Source: JBBRLA01 sp038231615 (GTDB lineage Bacteria; Myxococcota_A; Polyangia; Palsa-1104; JAEUJZ01). From it: DNA of 9,580 nucleotides. Positions 1-6,235 of the stretch are shown piece after piece. The notes below the pieces were generated by a model, which made no database searches, was not told where the DNA came from, and saw only the letters and a program-made list of their open reading frames with translations. Position numbers and translations under genes: made by a program. Location: positions 1 to 9,580 of the forward strand of contig JBBRLA010000309.1 in assembly GCA_038231615.1 (NCBI GenBank). Reading direction: 5' to 3'. Position 1 is the first letter of the stretch; every line of letters starts with the position of its first letter.

Positions 1-2
1 CG

Positions 3-812
3 GTCATCGGGAGAAATAATCAAGGGGTGCAAACCAGCTCCTTGACGTCGCCACCGTTCAAGCCGGGCACGGGCTTCAAGTACATTGGTTACCCCGCAAC
101 GGTAGGTGCACCGATCTCGGGACTGGTGTCGGTTGATAGCACCGGTGCGTGGGGAACCTTCTATCATAACTTCCCAACCGAGAACACCAACTACACTCTC
201 GCGTTCACCTGCACGGACAACCACCTGTTCTCCACGAAGGCGCTGGCTTTCGTGGTCACCGATACACCTCCCAGCGTCACCCTCTCGCTTGAGCCCGCGC
301 ACAAGCCCAAGCCACCGGACGCGTACATCCCCGTGGGCGGTCAGGTTACGGTGAATTGGTTCGCCGACTTCTACTACGGCTGCAAAGGGCCTGCGCAGGT
401 GGTCATCGACGGCACCACGCCCCAACTCGGCGGCCCTGCATCTCGGTTCCATCTGGTCTCCCAGATCAAGATCGACCCGAAGGCGGGGGTCGTCGTCGTG
501 AAGGGGAGTCCAAAGTTCACGGTCTCGATGGACACCTTCACCGACTTCAAAGTGACCGCTTCTTGCGCGAATGGCTGGTCGACCACCACTCCGCCGGCCC
601 GGGTTCAGCTATTCCAGTCCAACACCTCGCCATCGACTTCCTGCAGTCAGCAATGCTTCAAGGTAGCCTCATCGATCAGCGGCATCTGTTCGTTGCTGCA
701 ATGGTGTGTCCCGTCGGATGTCACGAACCCGATCGGGGCGGTGCAGAACCTATATCCATCGGCGACGGTGACGGAGGCTGGCAACTGCTATGACTACTCG
801 ATCTGCAACTGA
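3..812 (+). CDS. Ig-like, cysteine-rich exported protein (3' part of gene)
   Basis: The frame is open to the left edge. The first possible start, a GTG at 27, has no Shine-Dalgarno sequence and no signal peptide behind it, so the gene most likely begins upstream and 269 codons are visible. Residues are counted from the first full codon. Two stretches look like tandem Ig-like beta-sandwiches. Each ends in a similar strand pattern: Tyr/Phe-x-Leu/Val, a Cys (C70 and C188), then an Asn/Gly turn and Ser-Thr. C127 could pair with C188. The last 60 residues hold six cysteines as C214-x3-C218, C229-x5-C235 and C262-x5-C268, which suggests disulfide bonds outside the cytoplasm. A Pro-rich joint lies near residues 86-110. 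The 3' end overlaps the next gene by 23 bases, so the two are probably co-transcribed and translationally coupled. I do not recognise a specific family. A surface adhesin or structural role is only a guess. Confidence 0.72.
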   Translation, partial: VIGRNNQGVQTSSLTSPPFKPGTGFKYIGYPATVGAPISGLVSVDSTGAWGTFYHNFPTENTNYTLAFTCTDNHLFSTKALAFVVTDTPPSVTLSLEPAHKPKPPDAYIPVGGQVTVNWFADFYYGCKGPAQVVIDGTTPQLGGPASRFHLVSQIKIDPKAGVVVVKGSPKFTVSMDTFTDFKVTASCANGWSTTTPPARVQLFQSNTSPSTSCSQQCFKVASSISGICSLLQWCVPSDVTNPIGAVQNLYPSATVTEAGNCYDYSICN

Positions 813-2451
813 CCTTCGGGTCTTGCTTGCCGCCTTGACGGCGGCGACAGGGCTGTGCGGGTGCGCCGTCGCCGGCAAGGCCACCGGAACGAACGGGGGC
901 ACGGCGAAGGCGGGATCGGCGACCGTCGTCATCGGGGCGGCGACCATCAACAACATCACACTCCTCGACAAGGAGCAGTGTCAGGTCGAGCTTGGGCGAA
1001 TCGGTATCGAATACACGCAAGAGAAGTTCATGGATGCGGTCCTGCGCGGCACCGAAAAGGCCGTGAAACTTTTTCTGCAGTGTGGGATGCCTCCGGATAC
1101 TGTAGTCGGTGGGCGTCAGGCGCTCCAGCAGGCCGCTTATTTCAAGAATGAATCGATGATACGCCTGCTGCTCAGCGGCGGCGCCAAAGTAAATTCAAAC
1201 GCCTCCGGCCTCACCCCGATGTACCAGGCGACGCAGGGCGTGACTTCCAGCCGAAACGTCGCAGTCGTCGAGCTGCTCCTCGGCGCGCACGCGGATCCGA
1301 ACGCACTCTGCTATGGGCAGGGGCCGTTGTTTTGGGCGGCGAAGGCGAAGCGCGCCGATGTGGTGAAAGTCCTCCTGAAATACAAAGGCGTTCGGGAGGC
1401 CCAAGGCCCGAGCACATTGAGGAACGCTGCCGGCACTGACAGACCCTCGCTTGAGGTTGTGCGGCTGCTCGTGGATGCCGGTATCAAGGCCAACTCGATC
1501 CGAGGCTGGAAGGAGAGTGATCCCGGTTCCCTTAATTGGCCGTTGGGGTACCTCGCGAGCGGGAGCTACAAGCGCTACGAGGCCTTGGAACCGCCAGTCA
1601 CGGCCCGAGGAAGGGCGCAAGTCGACGTGGCCTGCTTGCTGCTCGGGGCGGGAGCCAGCGCCGACGCGAAAAACTGGGAAGAGAAGAGCGTTCTTACCGT
1701 GACGAGAGAGGCCGGGTACGCTGACATGGCGACCTTCGTCAGCGCATGCTGCAACAACGCCGCCGGGGGCATCGCCGATCCGGACGAGAGATTCACCCGC
1801 TGCGCGACGGCGCGCCCTGGCGTGCACGTCCGCACCAACATCGCCCTGGGCGAAACGGCCGCATTAGAGGCGGCCTACACAGCGATGCGTTACCTCGGTC
1901 TCGAGGGCGTGACCGGCCCCATCAGCGATGCCGACGGGCAGGAGGCGACTCGCCGGGCTGTCGAAGCCGGCATCAAGAAGGCGAAGGAAATTCAAGCGGC
2001 GAACTGGAATTATGAGGAGCGGAAGAATCAACCGGACGTACCGCCCGAGAGCCGCGCAGAGTTGGAGCGCGAGGTGGCCAAGGCTGTCGATGCAGCGCTC
2101 AAGTCGCGAGCGGAGTCGGCCGCGGGGCAGACCGCCTCCGTGCTCGGACACTGGGCGGGCACCGTCAACCCCGAGAGGGGACCGCCGTATTCGATGGTCC
2201 TGGACGTCAAATCCACCGGTCCTGGCCGCTGTGGGGTCGTCAGCTACCCGTCGCTCAATTGCGACAGCGAGTGGTGGTGCGATAAGGCCTCGGACGGCCG
2301 CACCCTGAAGGCCAGCGAGAAAATCACCCAGGGCCAGAAAAACTGCCGCGGTGGCGAGGTGACCATCAGCGCCGCCCCAGATGGTCAATCGCTCGAATTG
2401 GACAACGACGATGCTCGGCGAACGCCCCTCCGCCGCTCCGCGTCCAAATAG
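790..2451 (+). CDS. Lipoprotein with ankyrin-type repeats and a C-terminal Cys-rich beta domain
   Basis: This 553-residue protein is predicted to be lipid-anchored. Its N-terminus has Arg4 and Arg10, a short hydrophobic stretch and a lipobox Leu22-Cys23-Gly24-Cys25, with C25 the likely lipidated residue. Residues about 84-325 contain degenerate ankyrin repeats. The clearest are 138-170 (Gly-Leu-Thr-Pro, then Val-Val-Glu-Leu-Leu-Leu and Ala-Asp-Pro-Asn), 177-200, 220-235 and 278-310, so this part probably binds proteins. Residues 350-441 are helical and resemble the small lipoprotein encoded at 3934-4389. Residues 450-540 match a small beta domain known from bacterial kinase and caspase-type multidomain proteins: Gly-x-Trp-x-Gly, then Ser-Tyr-Pro-Ser-Leu-x-Cys, then Glu-x-Ile-x-x-Gly with a Cys, then a Gly-Gly-x-Val strand. 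The ATG at 790 is preceded by GGAGG (773-777) at 12 bases, rather long. It is kept because it gives the only good signal peptide. Ankyrin repeats on an exported lipoprotein are uncommon. Its function is unknown. Confidence 0.85.
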   Translation: MTTRSATDLRVLLAALTAATGLCGCAVAGKATGTNGGTAKAGSATVVIGAATINNITLLDKEQCQVELGRIGIEYTQEKFMDAVLRGTEKAVKLFLQCGMPPDTVVGGRQALQQAAYFKNESMIRLLLSGGAKVNSNASGLTPMYQATQGVTSSRNVAVVELLLGAHADPNALCYGQGPLFWAAKAKRADVVKVLLKYKGVREAQGPSTLRNAAGTDRPSLEVVRLLVDAGIKANSIRGWKESDPGSLNWPLGYLASGSYKRYEALEPPVTARGRAQVDVACLLLGAGASADAKNWEEKSVLTVTREAGYADMATFVSACCNNAAGGIADPDERFTRCATARPGVHVRTNIALGETAALEAAYTAMRYLGLEGVTGPISDADGQEATRRAVEAGIKKAKEIQAANWNYEERKNQPDVPPESRAELEREVAKAVDAALKSRAESAAGQTASVLGHWAGTVNPERGPPYSMVLDVKSTGPGRCGVVSYPSLNCDSEWWCDKASDGRTLKASEKITQGQKNCRGGEVTISAAPDGQSLELDNDDARRTPLRRSASK

Positions 2452-2471
2452 CGGCATTCACCCCACGAAGC

Positions 2472-2500
2472 GTTCCGCTCGTGCGAGAACTCTTCTTTTC
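2472..2500 (+). terminator. Probable intrinsic terminator after the ankyrin lipoprotein gene
   Basis: GTTC (2472-2475) plus CGC (2476-2478) can pair with GCG (2483-2485) plus GAAC (2487-2490). This gives a seven-pair stem with one bulged A (2486) and a TCGT loop. The pyrimidine tract TCTTCTTTTC (2491-2500) follows at once. It lies 20 bases past the stop codon and upstream of the next promoter. The bulge and the C interruptions make it a modest terminator. Confidence 0.45.
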
Positions 2501-2521
2501 AAAAGACTTACAGGAAAGAGC

Positions 2522-2563
2522 TTGACCAGGCGCACAACATAGGCGCACGCTCCTTGCTATAAT
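2522..2563 (+). promoter_or_regulatory. Extended -10 promoter for the gene at 2654
   Basis: A perfect extended -10 element, TGCTATAAT, lies at 2555-2563 and predicts a transcript start near 2570, with an 84-base leader before the ATG at 2654. No good -35 hexamer is found at the usual 16-18 base spacing, which fits an extended -10 promoter. A TTGACC at 2522-2527 is 30 bases upstream of TATAAT, too far for a normal -35. The second promoter at 4640-4648 has the same arrangement, so it may be a regulator site. Confidence 0.6.
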
Positions 2564-2653
2564 AAAGGGTTTAATTTTTCCGCACTGCAAGAGCGTGTTA
2601 CCAGGCGGCCGAGCGCCCTTTATTTGCCGGGTAGAGGAAAGAAGAGAGACGCG

Positions 2654-3892
2654 ATGAAACGATATTTTGCGCTCGGGGCAATGCTCGCCTGCGTGATGCT
2701 GGGGCAGGAGAGAGTCAGCGCGGAGCCCCCGGCGGGCCTCTTGAACCCCGACTTCGAGGCTCCTGACGGTCCTCACGGCCCCGCGGGTTGGACGAAGACC
2801 GGAAACGCGTTCGACTTTCAGCCGATTCATGGGGAGAGCATTCAAGCCCAGAGGGTGGGTCCGGTCTCGGTCGGTGGCGACTACTGGAAGGATGTCTCCT
2901 TTCCGATTGGCATCCACAACAACGCCTGGATCGGCACGGGCGAAAGGGGGAGGATCGCTCCTCGCGTGGCTGGCCCGGCCGCCGCCGCAACAGGCACCCT
3001 GACGTCCACCAACTTCAAGATCGCCGCCGACACGAATTTCATCACCTTCTTGATCGGCGGTGGCGAAAACATCCAGACCCTGAAGATCGAGCTGCTTGAG
3101 GCGCGCGGCGGCACCCCCATCGCCGTGACCGGCGTACCGCCGAAGACGGGCCTCAACAGTGAGATCCTCCGGCGGGACTGGTGGAACGTGGGCGCTCTCG
3201 ACAAGAGCAAAGAGTACGTCATCCGCATCACCGACAACGAGACAAACGGCGTTTGGGCCCATATCAACATCGACCACATGAGCGAGAAAGCCGCCAACGC
3301 GACGCTCGAGATTGCGAAGCAGTTCAAGTATCCGGTCAATTCCGGCCACACCGGGTTCCGGCGCGACGACGTTCCGGTTCCGCCCACGGGCCCGGACTCA
3401 CGAATACACGAAAACTCGCGGACCATCGCGCAGCTCAAGACACTCGGCGAGCTCGGGGGCATGATGGGTGTCGGATGGGCACAGGGCGACGCGTATGATT
3501 TCCTGCTGAGTTATCGCTACGGGGTGGAACGCAAAAGCCGCACCGGGGAGGGGCCTGCGTTCACTTTGGGGTCCGACATCAACGGGTTCGTGCGAATGCC
3601 CAAGCCTCGGAGCAAGAGGACGGATCCGGTTCCCAGCGACCTGGCGCCGTTTGCGAGAACGCAGGTCATGTACGGTGGGCCCAATGCCCTGACCAAGTAC
3701 AGCTTCGGAGGCCAAAGCTGGAACTACAACGAAGTTGGAGTCGCCCACATCGGTCTTTACCCGGACATCTACCAGGACTTGAAGAACATCGGTATGTCGT
3801 TGCCCGAACGCAGCGAATTCTTCAGCGCCGCAAACGCCTTCGCCCTCATGTGGGACATGATCGAGGAGCAGAAGGGCAACGTTCCTCAGTAA
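2654..3892 (+). CDS. Secreted protein: galactose-binding-like domain fused to C-terminal half of an amidohydrolase/dipeptidase-like barrel
   Basis: The product has 412 residues. The ATG at 2654 follows a purine-rich AAGAGAG (2642-2648) and gives a clean signal peptide, residues 1-23 ending Val-Ser-Ala; an in-frame TTG at 2624 does not. Residues 29-206 look like the beta-sandwich seen at the N-terminus of some levanases and secreted amidohydrolases: Leu-Leu-Asn-Pro-Asp-Phe-Glu, Gly-Trp near 45, Trp92-Ile-Gly-Thr-Gly, Ile-Gly-Gly-Gly near 134-137, and Trp201-Ala-His-Ile-Asn. From about 205 onward it resembles the distal part of a metal-dependent hydrolase barrel: Asp207-His-Met-Ser, Ser230-Gly-His-Thr-Gly-Phe, the Leu-Gly-Gly-Met near 267, Leu305-Gly-Ser-Asp-Ile-Asn-Gly-Phe, His365, and Leu-Tyr-Pro-Asp371. 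The first barrel half, with its usual His-x-His metal site, is missing, so activity is doubtful. The next gene starts 41 bases downstream. Family assignment is from recalled motifs; binding of a sugar or peptide is inferred. Confidence 0.78.
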   Translation: MKRYFALGAMLACVMLGQERVSAEPPAGLLNPDFEAPDGPHGPAGWTKTGNAFDFQPIHGESIQAQRVGPVSVGGDYWKDVSFPIGIHNNAWIGTGERGRIAPRVAGPAAAATGTLTSTNFKIAADTNFITFLIGGGENIQTLKIELLEARGGTPIAVTGVPPKTGLNSEILRRDWWNVGALDKSKEYVIRITDNETNGVWAHINIDHMSEKAANATLEIAKQFKYPVNSGHTGFRRDDVPVPPTGPDSRIHENSRTIAQLKTLGELGGMMGVGWAQGDAYDFLLSYRYGVERKSRTGEGPAFTLGSDINGFVRMPKPRSKRTDPVPSDLAPFARTQVMYGGPNALTKYSFGGQSWNYNEVGVAHIGLYPDIYQDLKNIGMSLPERSEFFSAANAFALMWDMIEEQKGNVPQ

Positions 3893-3922
3893 CCCGGCCC
3901 CTATATACAACCACACATAGGC

Positions 3923-3927
3923 AGGAG
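3923..3927 (+). promoter_or_regulatory. Ribosome binding site deciding the start of the small lipoprotein gene
   Basis: AGGAG lies six bases before the ATG at 3934, a good spacing. A second ATG at 3955 would give a tidier signal peptide, but its purine stretch (GAGGAG, 3946-3951) is only three bases away. The first start is therefore preferred. Confidence 0.6.
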
Positions 3928-3933
3928 CGAACG

Positions 3934-4389
3934 ATGACACGCTTTGAGGAGTACATGAAGAGAGCCGTGCCCCTGGCCCTGACCGGGCTGCTGCTGGGGA
4001 CCGGGTGCGCCTCCGGCGGCGCGGCCAATGCCAGCGCGGTGAACTCGACTGCGAAAGGCGGCGACGCCTCGATGAATCTGGATTTCCGCTTCGCCTTGAC
4101 TGCCGCCCTCGGCGACAGCGTGGCCAAGTCCGCCGCGGACCTGGTGGGCGCGTACCTCAGCCCACTGAAAGGGGCGGTGAGTCCCGCCCAACGCGATGAG
4201 GCCATCCAGCGTGGGGTCCAGGGCGGCCTTGACCAGGCACGCAAGGAGGGCAAGAGCCCGACCCCGGAGCAGCAGGCCGGTCTCAAAGACGGCGTCACCA
4301 AGATGGTAGACGAAAGCCTGAAGGCGCGGGGCCAGGACCCGAACCAGGGCCAGACTCCGAACCAGGGCCAGACCCCAACCAGCCCCTGA
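3934..4389 (+). CDS. Small helical lipoprotein
   Basis: This 151-residue protein has an N-terminal basic and hydrophobic segment (Lys9, Arg10, then Ala-Val-Pro-Leu to Leu21) followed by Gly-Thr-Gly-Cys25. That makes a lipobox with an unusual Gly at -3. A lipoprotein is still the best reading because Ala-Ser-Gly-Gly follows and no other cysteine is present. Residues 50-132 are predicted mostly helical. Residues 89-132 align with 385-441 of the ankyrin lipoprotein, sharing Glu-Ala, Arg, Val, Gly and later Pro-Glu, Ala, Leu, Val-x-Lys-x-Val-Asp and Leu-Lys-x-Arg. The end is a repeat of Pro-Asn-Gln-Gly-Gln-Thr. The gene follows the half-barrel gene by 41 bases and probably shares its transcript. 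Downstream DNA stays coding-like in another frame, so this may be a shortened version of a longer protein. I do not recognise a named family. Confidence 0.82.
   Translation: MTRFEEYMKRAVPLALTGLLLGTGCASGGAANASAVNSTAKGGDASMNLDFRFALTAALGDSVAKSAADLVGAYLSPLKGAVSPAQRDEAIQRGVQGGLDQARKEGKSPTPEQQAGLKDGVTKMVDESLKARGQDPNQGQTPNQGQTPTSP
4341..4376 (+). repeat. Two 18-base tandem repeats encoding Pro-Asn-Gln-Gly-Gln-Thr units
   Basis: GAACCAGGGCCAGACTCC (4341-4358) is followed at once by a copy ending CCCC (4359-4376), with one mismatch. The unit length keeps frame, so copy-number change would lengthen or shorten the hydrophilic tail. A C4 run ends the array (4373-4376) and another sits at 4383-4386 just before the stop codon. 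Confidence 0.85.
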
Positions 4390-4577
4390 TCGAGTTCATC
4401 TCCGTCTACGCCGCCTCCAACGTCGAGGTAGCGCTGCCTGTCTACGCCCGTCGTCAGTCTTACCAGACCGCGTCCTCCGCTTCGGCCTCGGCTGCCGGGT
4501 CCGGCGAAGACAGGCCCAGGATACCCTCGTCGTTTTCGAGCATCTCCCGATCGGTGCACAGCTACCAATATGTGTGA
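4386..4577 (+). pseudogene. Possible out-of-frame continuation of the small lipoprotein gene
   Basis: From CTG at 4386 to the TGA at 4575-4577 the frame one base behind the lipoprotein gene is open for 63 codons. Its first 15 codons nearly all end in G or C, as in the neighbouring genes. There is no start codon in this frame before a GTG at 4554. One extra C in the C4 run at 4383-4386 would join it to the lipoprotein gene and give about 214 residues. The tail would be Ser/Ala-rich. Another + frame is also open here for part of the way and the evidence is compositional only, so this may be chance. Otherwise the 292 bases from 4390 to 4681 hold only the promoter and ribosome binding site of the next gene. 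Confidence 0.3.
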
Positions 4578-4605
4578 AAATTTTCCCGAAATCGAGATCT
4601 TACAC

Positions 4606-4648
4606 TTGACCGACCAGAGTCGATGTGTCAGCCTGAGCTTGTGATAAT
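4606..4648 (+). promoter_or_regulatory. Extended -10 promoter for the beta-propeller gene
   Basis: TGTGATAAT at 4640-4648 is an extended -10 with one mismatch, predicting a start near 4655 and a short leader that contains the ribosome binding site. As at 2522-2563, a TTGACC (4606-4611) lies 31 bases upstream of the -10 hexamer and no good -35 is found at normal spacing. Confidence 0.5.
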
Positions 4649-4681
4649 GGGGAAGAGAAATGCTGGAAATAGGAGGATTTC

Positions 4682-6028
4682 ATGATACCCAGGTTTGTCT
4701 TTCTTCGCGCGCTCGCCGTCATGCTCATCGCAGTCGCAAGCGTTAGTGCTCATGATGCCAACGCTTCGTGCCCGCGCGACGATCCTGGTTGCAACGCTGA
4801 TTTGCTGAGGTTGAAACAGAAGACCGGGAACGGCACCATCGGGATCGGCACCCCGATTACCCCGAAGCCGATCGGCTTCGCCTATACGCTCAATAATGAT
4901 CTGAACAACAACGGCGCCGTCGTGCTGGGGCGCTACGCTGACGGCAGCCTTGGTCAAGTGGCGGGATCCCCATTCGCGACTGGCGGCAAGGGCCTCTCGT
5001 GCGGCGACTTTGACGCGCAGGGGAGCGTGCGCATCTACGGCCAGTACCTGCTCGCCGTCAACCCTGGCAGCGATAGCATCTCCGTGTTCCAACTCGGCGG
5101 AGGAGCCAGCCTGTCGCCGGTCCCCGGCTCGCCCTTCCCTTCAGGGGGCAGCACCCCCCTCAGCGTGACGGTGAGCCACGGCCTGGTCTACGTGGCGAAC
5201 CAGGCCTGCGGCTCCAACAACCAACCCAACATCACCGGCTTCCACATCGATGCGCAGGGGCGCTTGACGCCGATCCCGGGGTCCGCCGTTACTTTCCCGT
5301 CCGGAAAGGGCCCGGCGCAGGTGGAGTTCAGCCCCAGAGGCAGTGTCCTGGCGCTCACCCTCACAGGCGGCCCCCAGATCCCCACGATCCACACCTATGC
5401 AGTGCAGCAGAACGGTCTTTTGACCGAGGGTCCCGGCTCGCCTGCGAGCGGGGTGGGCGGCACCATCGGCTTCTCCTGGACCGGGAACAGCAGCTACCTC
5501 CTGGTCTCCAACTTCGGCGGCAACGCCGTCACCGTCTACAGCGTGAACATCATCACCGGTGCGCTGGCACGGAAGGGCCCGACCTACCCCAACAATCAAT
5601 CGAACATGTGCTGGACCGCCCTGTCGCCCAACGGCCGTACCTTGTACACGGCTAACTTCAGCAGCAACACCATCAGCACCTACGCCCTCGGATTCGTCAA
5701 TTTCGCCAACCCCAAGGGGCCGAGGTTCCCGGGCCTGGGCGCCAGCGAACGTGTGGGCACCCCAGTGAGCGTACCAGGGCCGGACGGGACGCTCTCGCTC
5801 CTGGACCCCCCCACTCCCAGGCGCGGGGCAACATCTGGCGACACCAAGGACCTCCGGGTATCTCCCGACGGAAAATTCCTTTATGTACTTGGTGCGCAGG
5901 CGCGGCAGATCTCGATCTTCGAGATCGGCCCGGATGGGCGTCCCATGGAACTGTCCGCAGACAAGTCCCCGCTCGTCGTGAAGCAGGCGCAGCCCATGCA
6001 GCGGATCACCGGTCTGGACCTGAACTGA
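4682..6028 (+). CDS. Secreted beta-propeller protein of the lactonase/YVTN type
   Basis: This 448-residue protein starts at an ATG five bases after a perfect AGGAGG (4671-4676). Residues 1-23 form a signal peptide (Arg4 and Arg9, a hydrophobic core, then Ser-Val-Ser-Ala); a later cut after Ala-Asn-Ala28 is also possible. The rest is built from repeating propeller blades, with strand pairs such as Ser-Pro-Asn/Asp-Gly-Arg/Lys-x-Leu-Tyr-Thr/Val followed by Ile-Ser-x-Tyr/Phe and a Gly-x-Leu turn. Clear blades lie at 115-145, 165-200, 213-245, 262-298, 311-337 and 388-420. This matches the seven-bladed family of 6-phosphogluconolactonase-like and YVTN proteins (PF10282 group), whose cytosolic members open lactones. 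Because this copy is exported, a binding or envelope role is at least as likely as sugar metabolism. Cysteines at 30, 37, 108, 176 and 310 fit an oxidising location. It has its own promoter and appears monocistronic. Confidence 0.85.
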   Translation: MIPRFVFLRALAVMLIAVASVSAHDANASCPRDDPGCNADLLRLKQKTGNGTIGIGTPITPKPIGFAYTLNNDLNNNGAVVLGRYADGSLGQVAGSPFATGGKGLSCGDFDAQGSVRIYGQYLLAVNPGSDSISVFQLGGGASLSPVPGSPFPSGGSTPLSVTVSHGLVYVANQACGSNNQPNITGFHIDAQGRLTPIPGSAVTFPSGKGPAQVEFSPRGSVLALTLTGGPQIPTIHTYAVQQNGLLTEGPGSPASGVGGTIGFSWTGNSSYLLVSNFGGNAVTVYSVNIITGALARKGPTYPNNQSNMCWTALSPNGRTLYTANFSSNTISTYALGFVNFANPKGPRFPGLGASERVGTPVSVPGPDGTLSLLDPPTPRRGATSGDTKDLRVSPDGKFLYVLGAQARQISIFEIGPDGRPMELSADKSPLVVKQAQPMQRITGLDLN

Positions 6029-6223
6029 TCGCCAGGTCCCCGAGGGACGGTATGACTTCAGATGAAGCGGCCGGACTAAGGCGTCGTGGGACGTGTCCTC
6101 GGTTGCGGCAGGGCTCCGGTCACGAGCAGATCTGAAGGAGGATGCCGAGGATCTTTCCCAGCTTCAGTGGCCAAATACCCGCCCTCATTTTTCCTACGCT
6201 CCGTACTGGCCTGTCTCTCGGTG
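6029..6223 (+). other. Intergenic region between propeller gene and TIR operon
   Basis: No convincing gene is seen. A five-pair hairpin (GTCCC 6036-6040, loop CGA, GGGAC 6044-6048) lies just after the propeller stop codon, but no T-run follows, so it is at best a weak or factor-dependent end signal. A GGAGG at 6137-6141 sits directly against an ATG and begins only an implausible reading frame. Confidence 0.5.
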
Positions 6224-6229
6224 TAGACT
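6224..6229 (+). promoter_or_regulatory. -10 element for a leaderless TIR-operon transcript
   Basis: TAGACT at 6224-6229 fits a -10 hexamer whose expected transcript start, seven bases downstream, is 6236, exactly the A of the ATG. No Shine-Dalgarno sequence precedes this ATG. The TAG at 6224-6226 is also an in-frame stop, so translation cannot begin further upstream. No clear -35 hexamer is visible. Confidence 0.45.
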
Positions 6230-6235
6230 GCCTGG

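Noticed and set aside
2602..2625. GGCG/CGCC hairpin followed by a T-rich stretch in the 5' leader of gene 3, considered as an attenuator or riboswitch
   Set aside because: The stem has only four pairs, the T-run is interrupted, and no conserved aptamer is recognisable.
2366..3349. A 327-codon minus-strand frame across the intergenic region and gene 3
   Set aside because: It runs against a promoter and a gene with clear signal peptide and motifs, has no ribosome binding site that I can see, and no recognisable protein features.
3846..4568. A 240-codon minus-strand frame opposite the small lipoprotein gene
   Set aside because: It is low-complexity (Gly/Arg/Trp-Pro repeats that mirror the 18-base tandem repeat) and looks like a shadow.
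4631..4642. GCCTGAGCTTGT, a 12-base inverted match to the dispersed-repeat-like sequence at 8856-8867, lying in the promoter of the propeller gene
   Set aside because: A few 12-base matches are expected by chance in a window this size and the similarity stops on both sides. It may be a decayed copy but cannot be supported.
6036..6048. Hairpin after the propeller gene, considered as a terminator
   Set aside because: The stem is five pairs with a three-base loop and no T-run.
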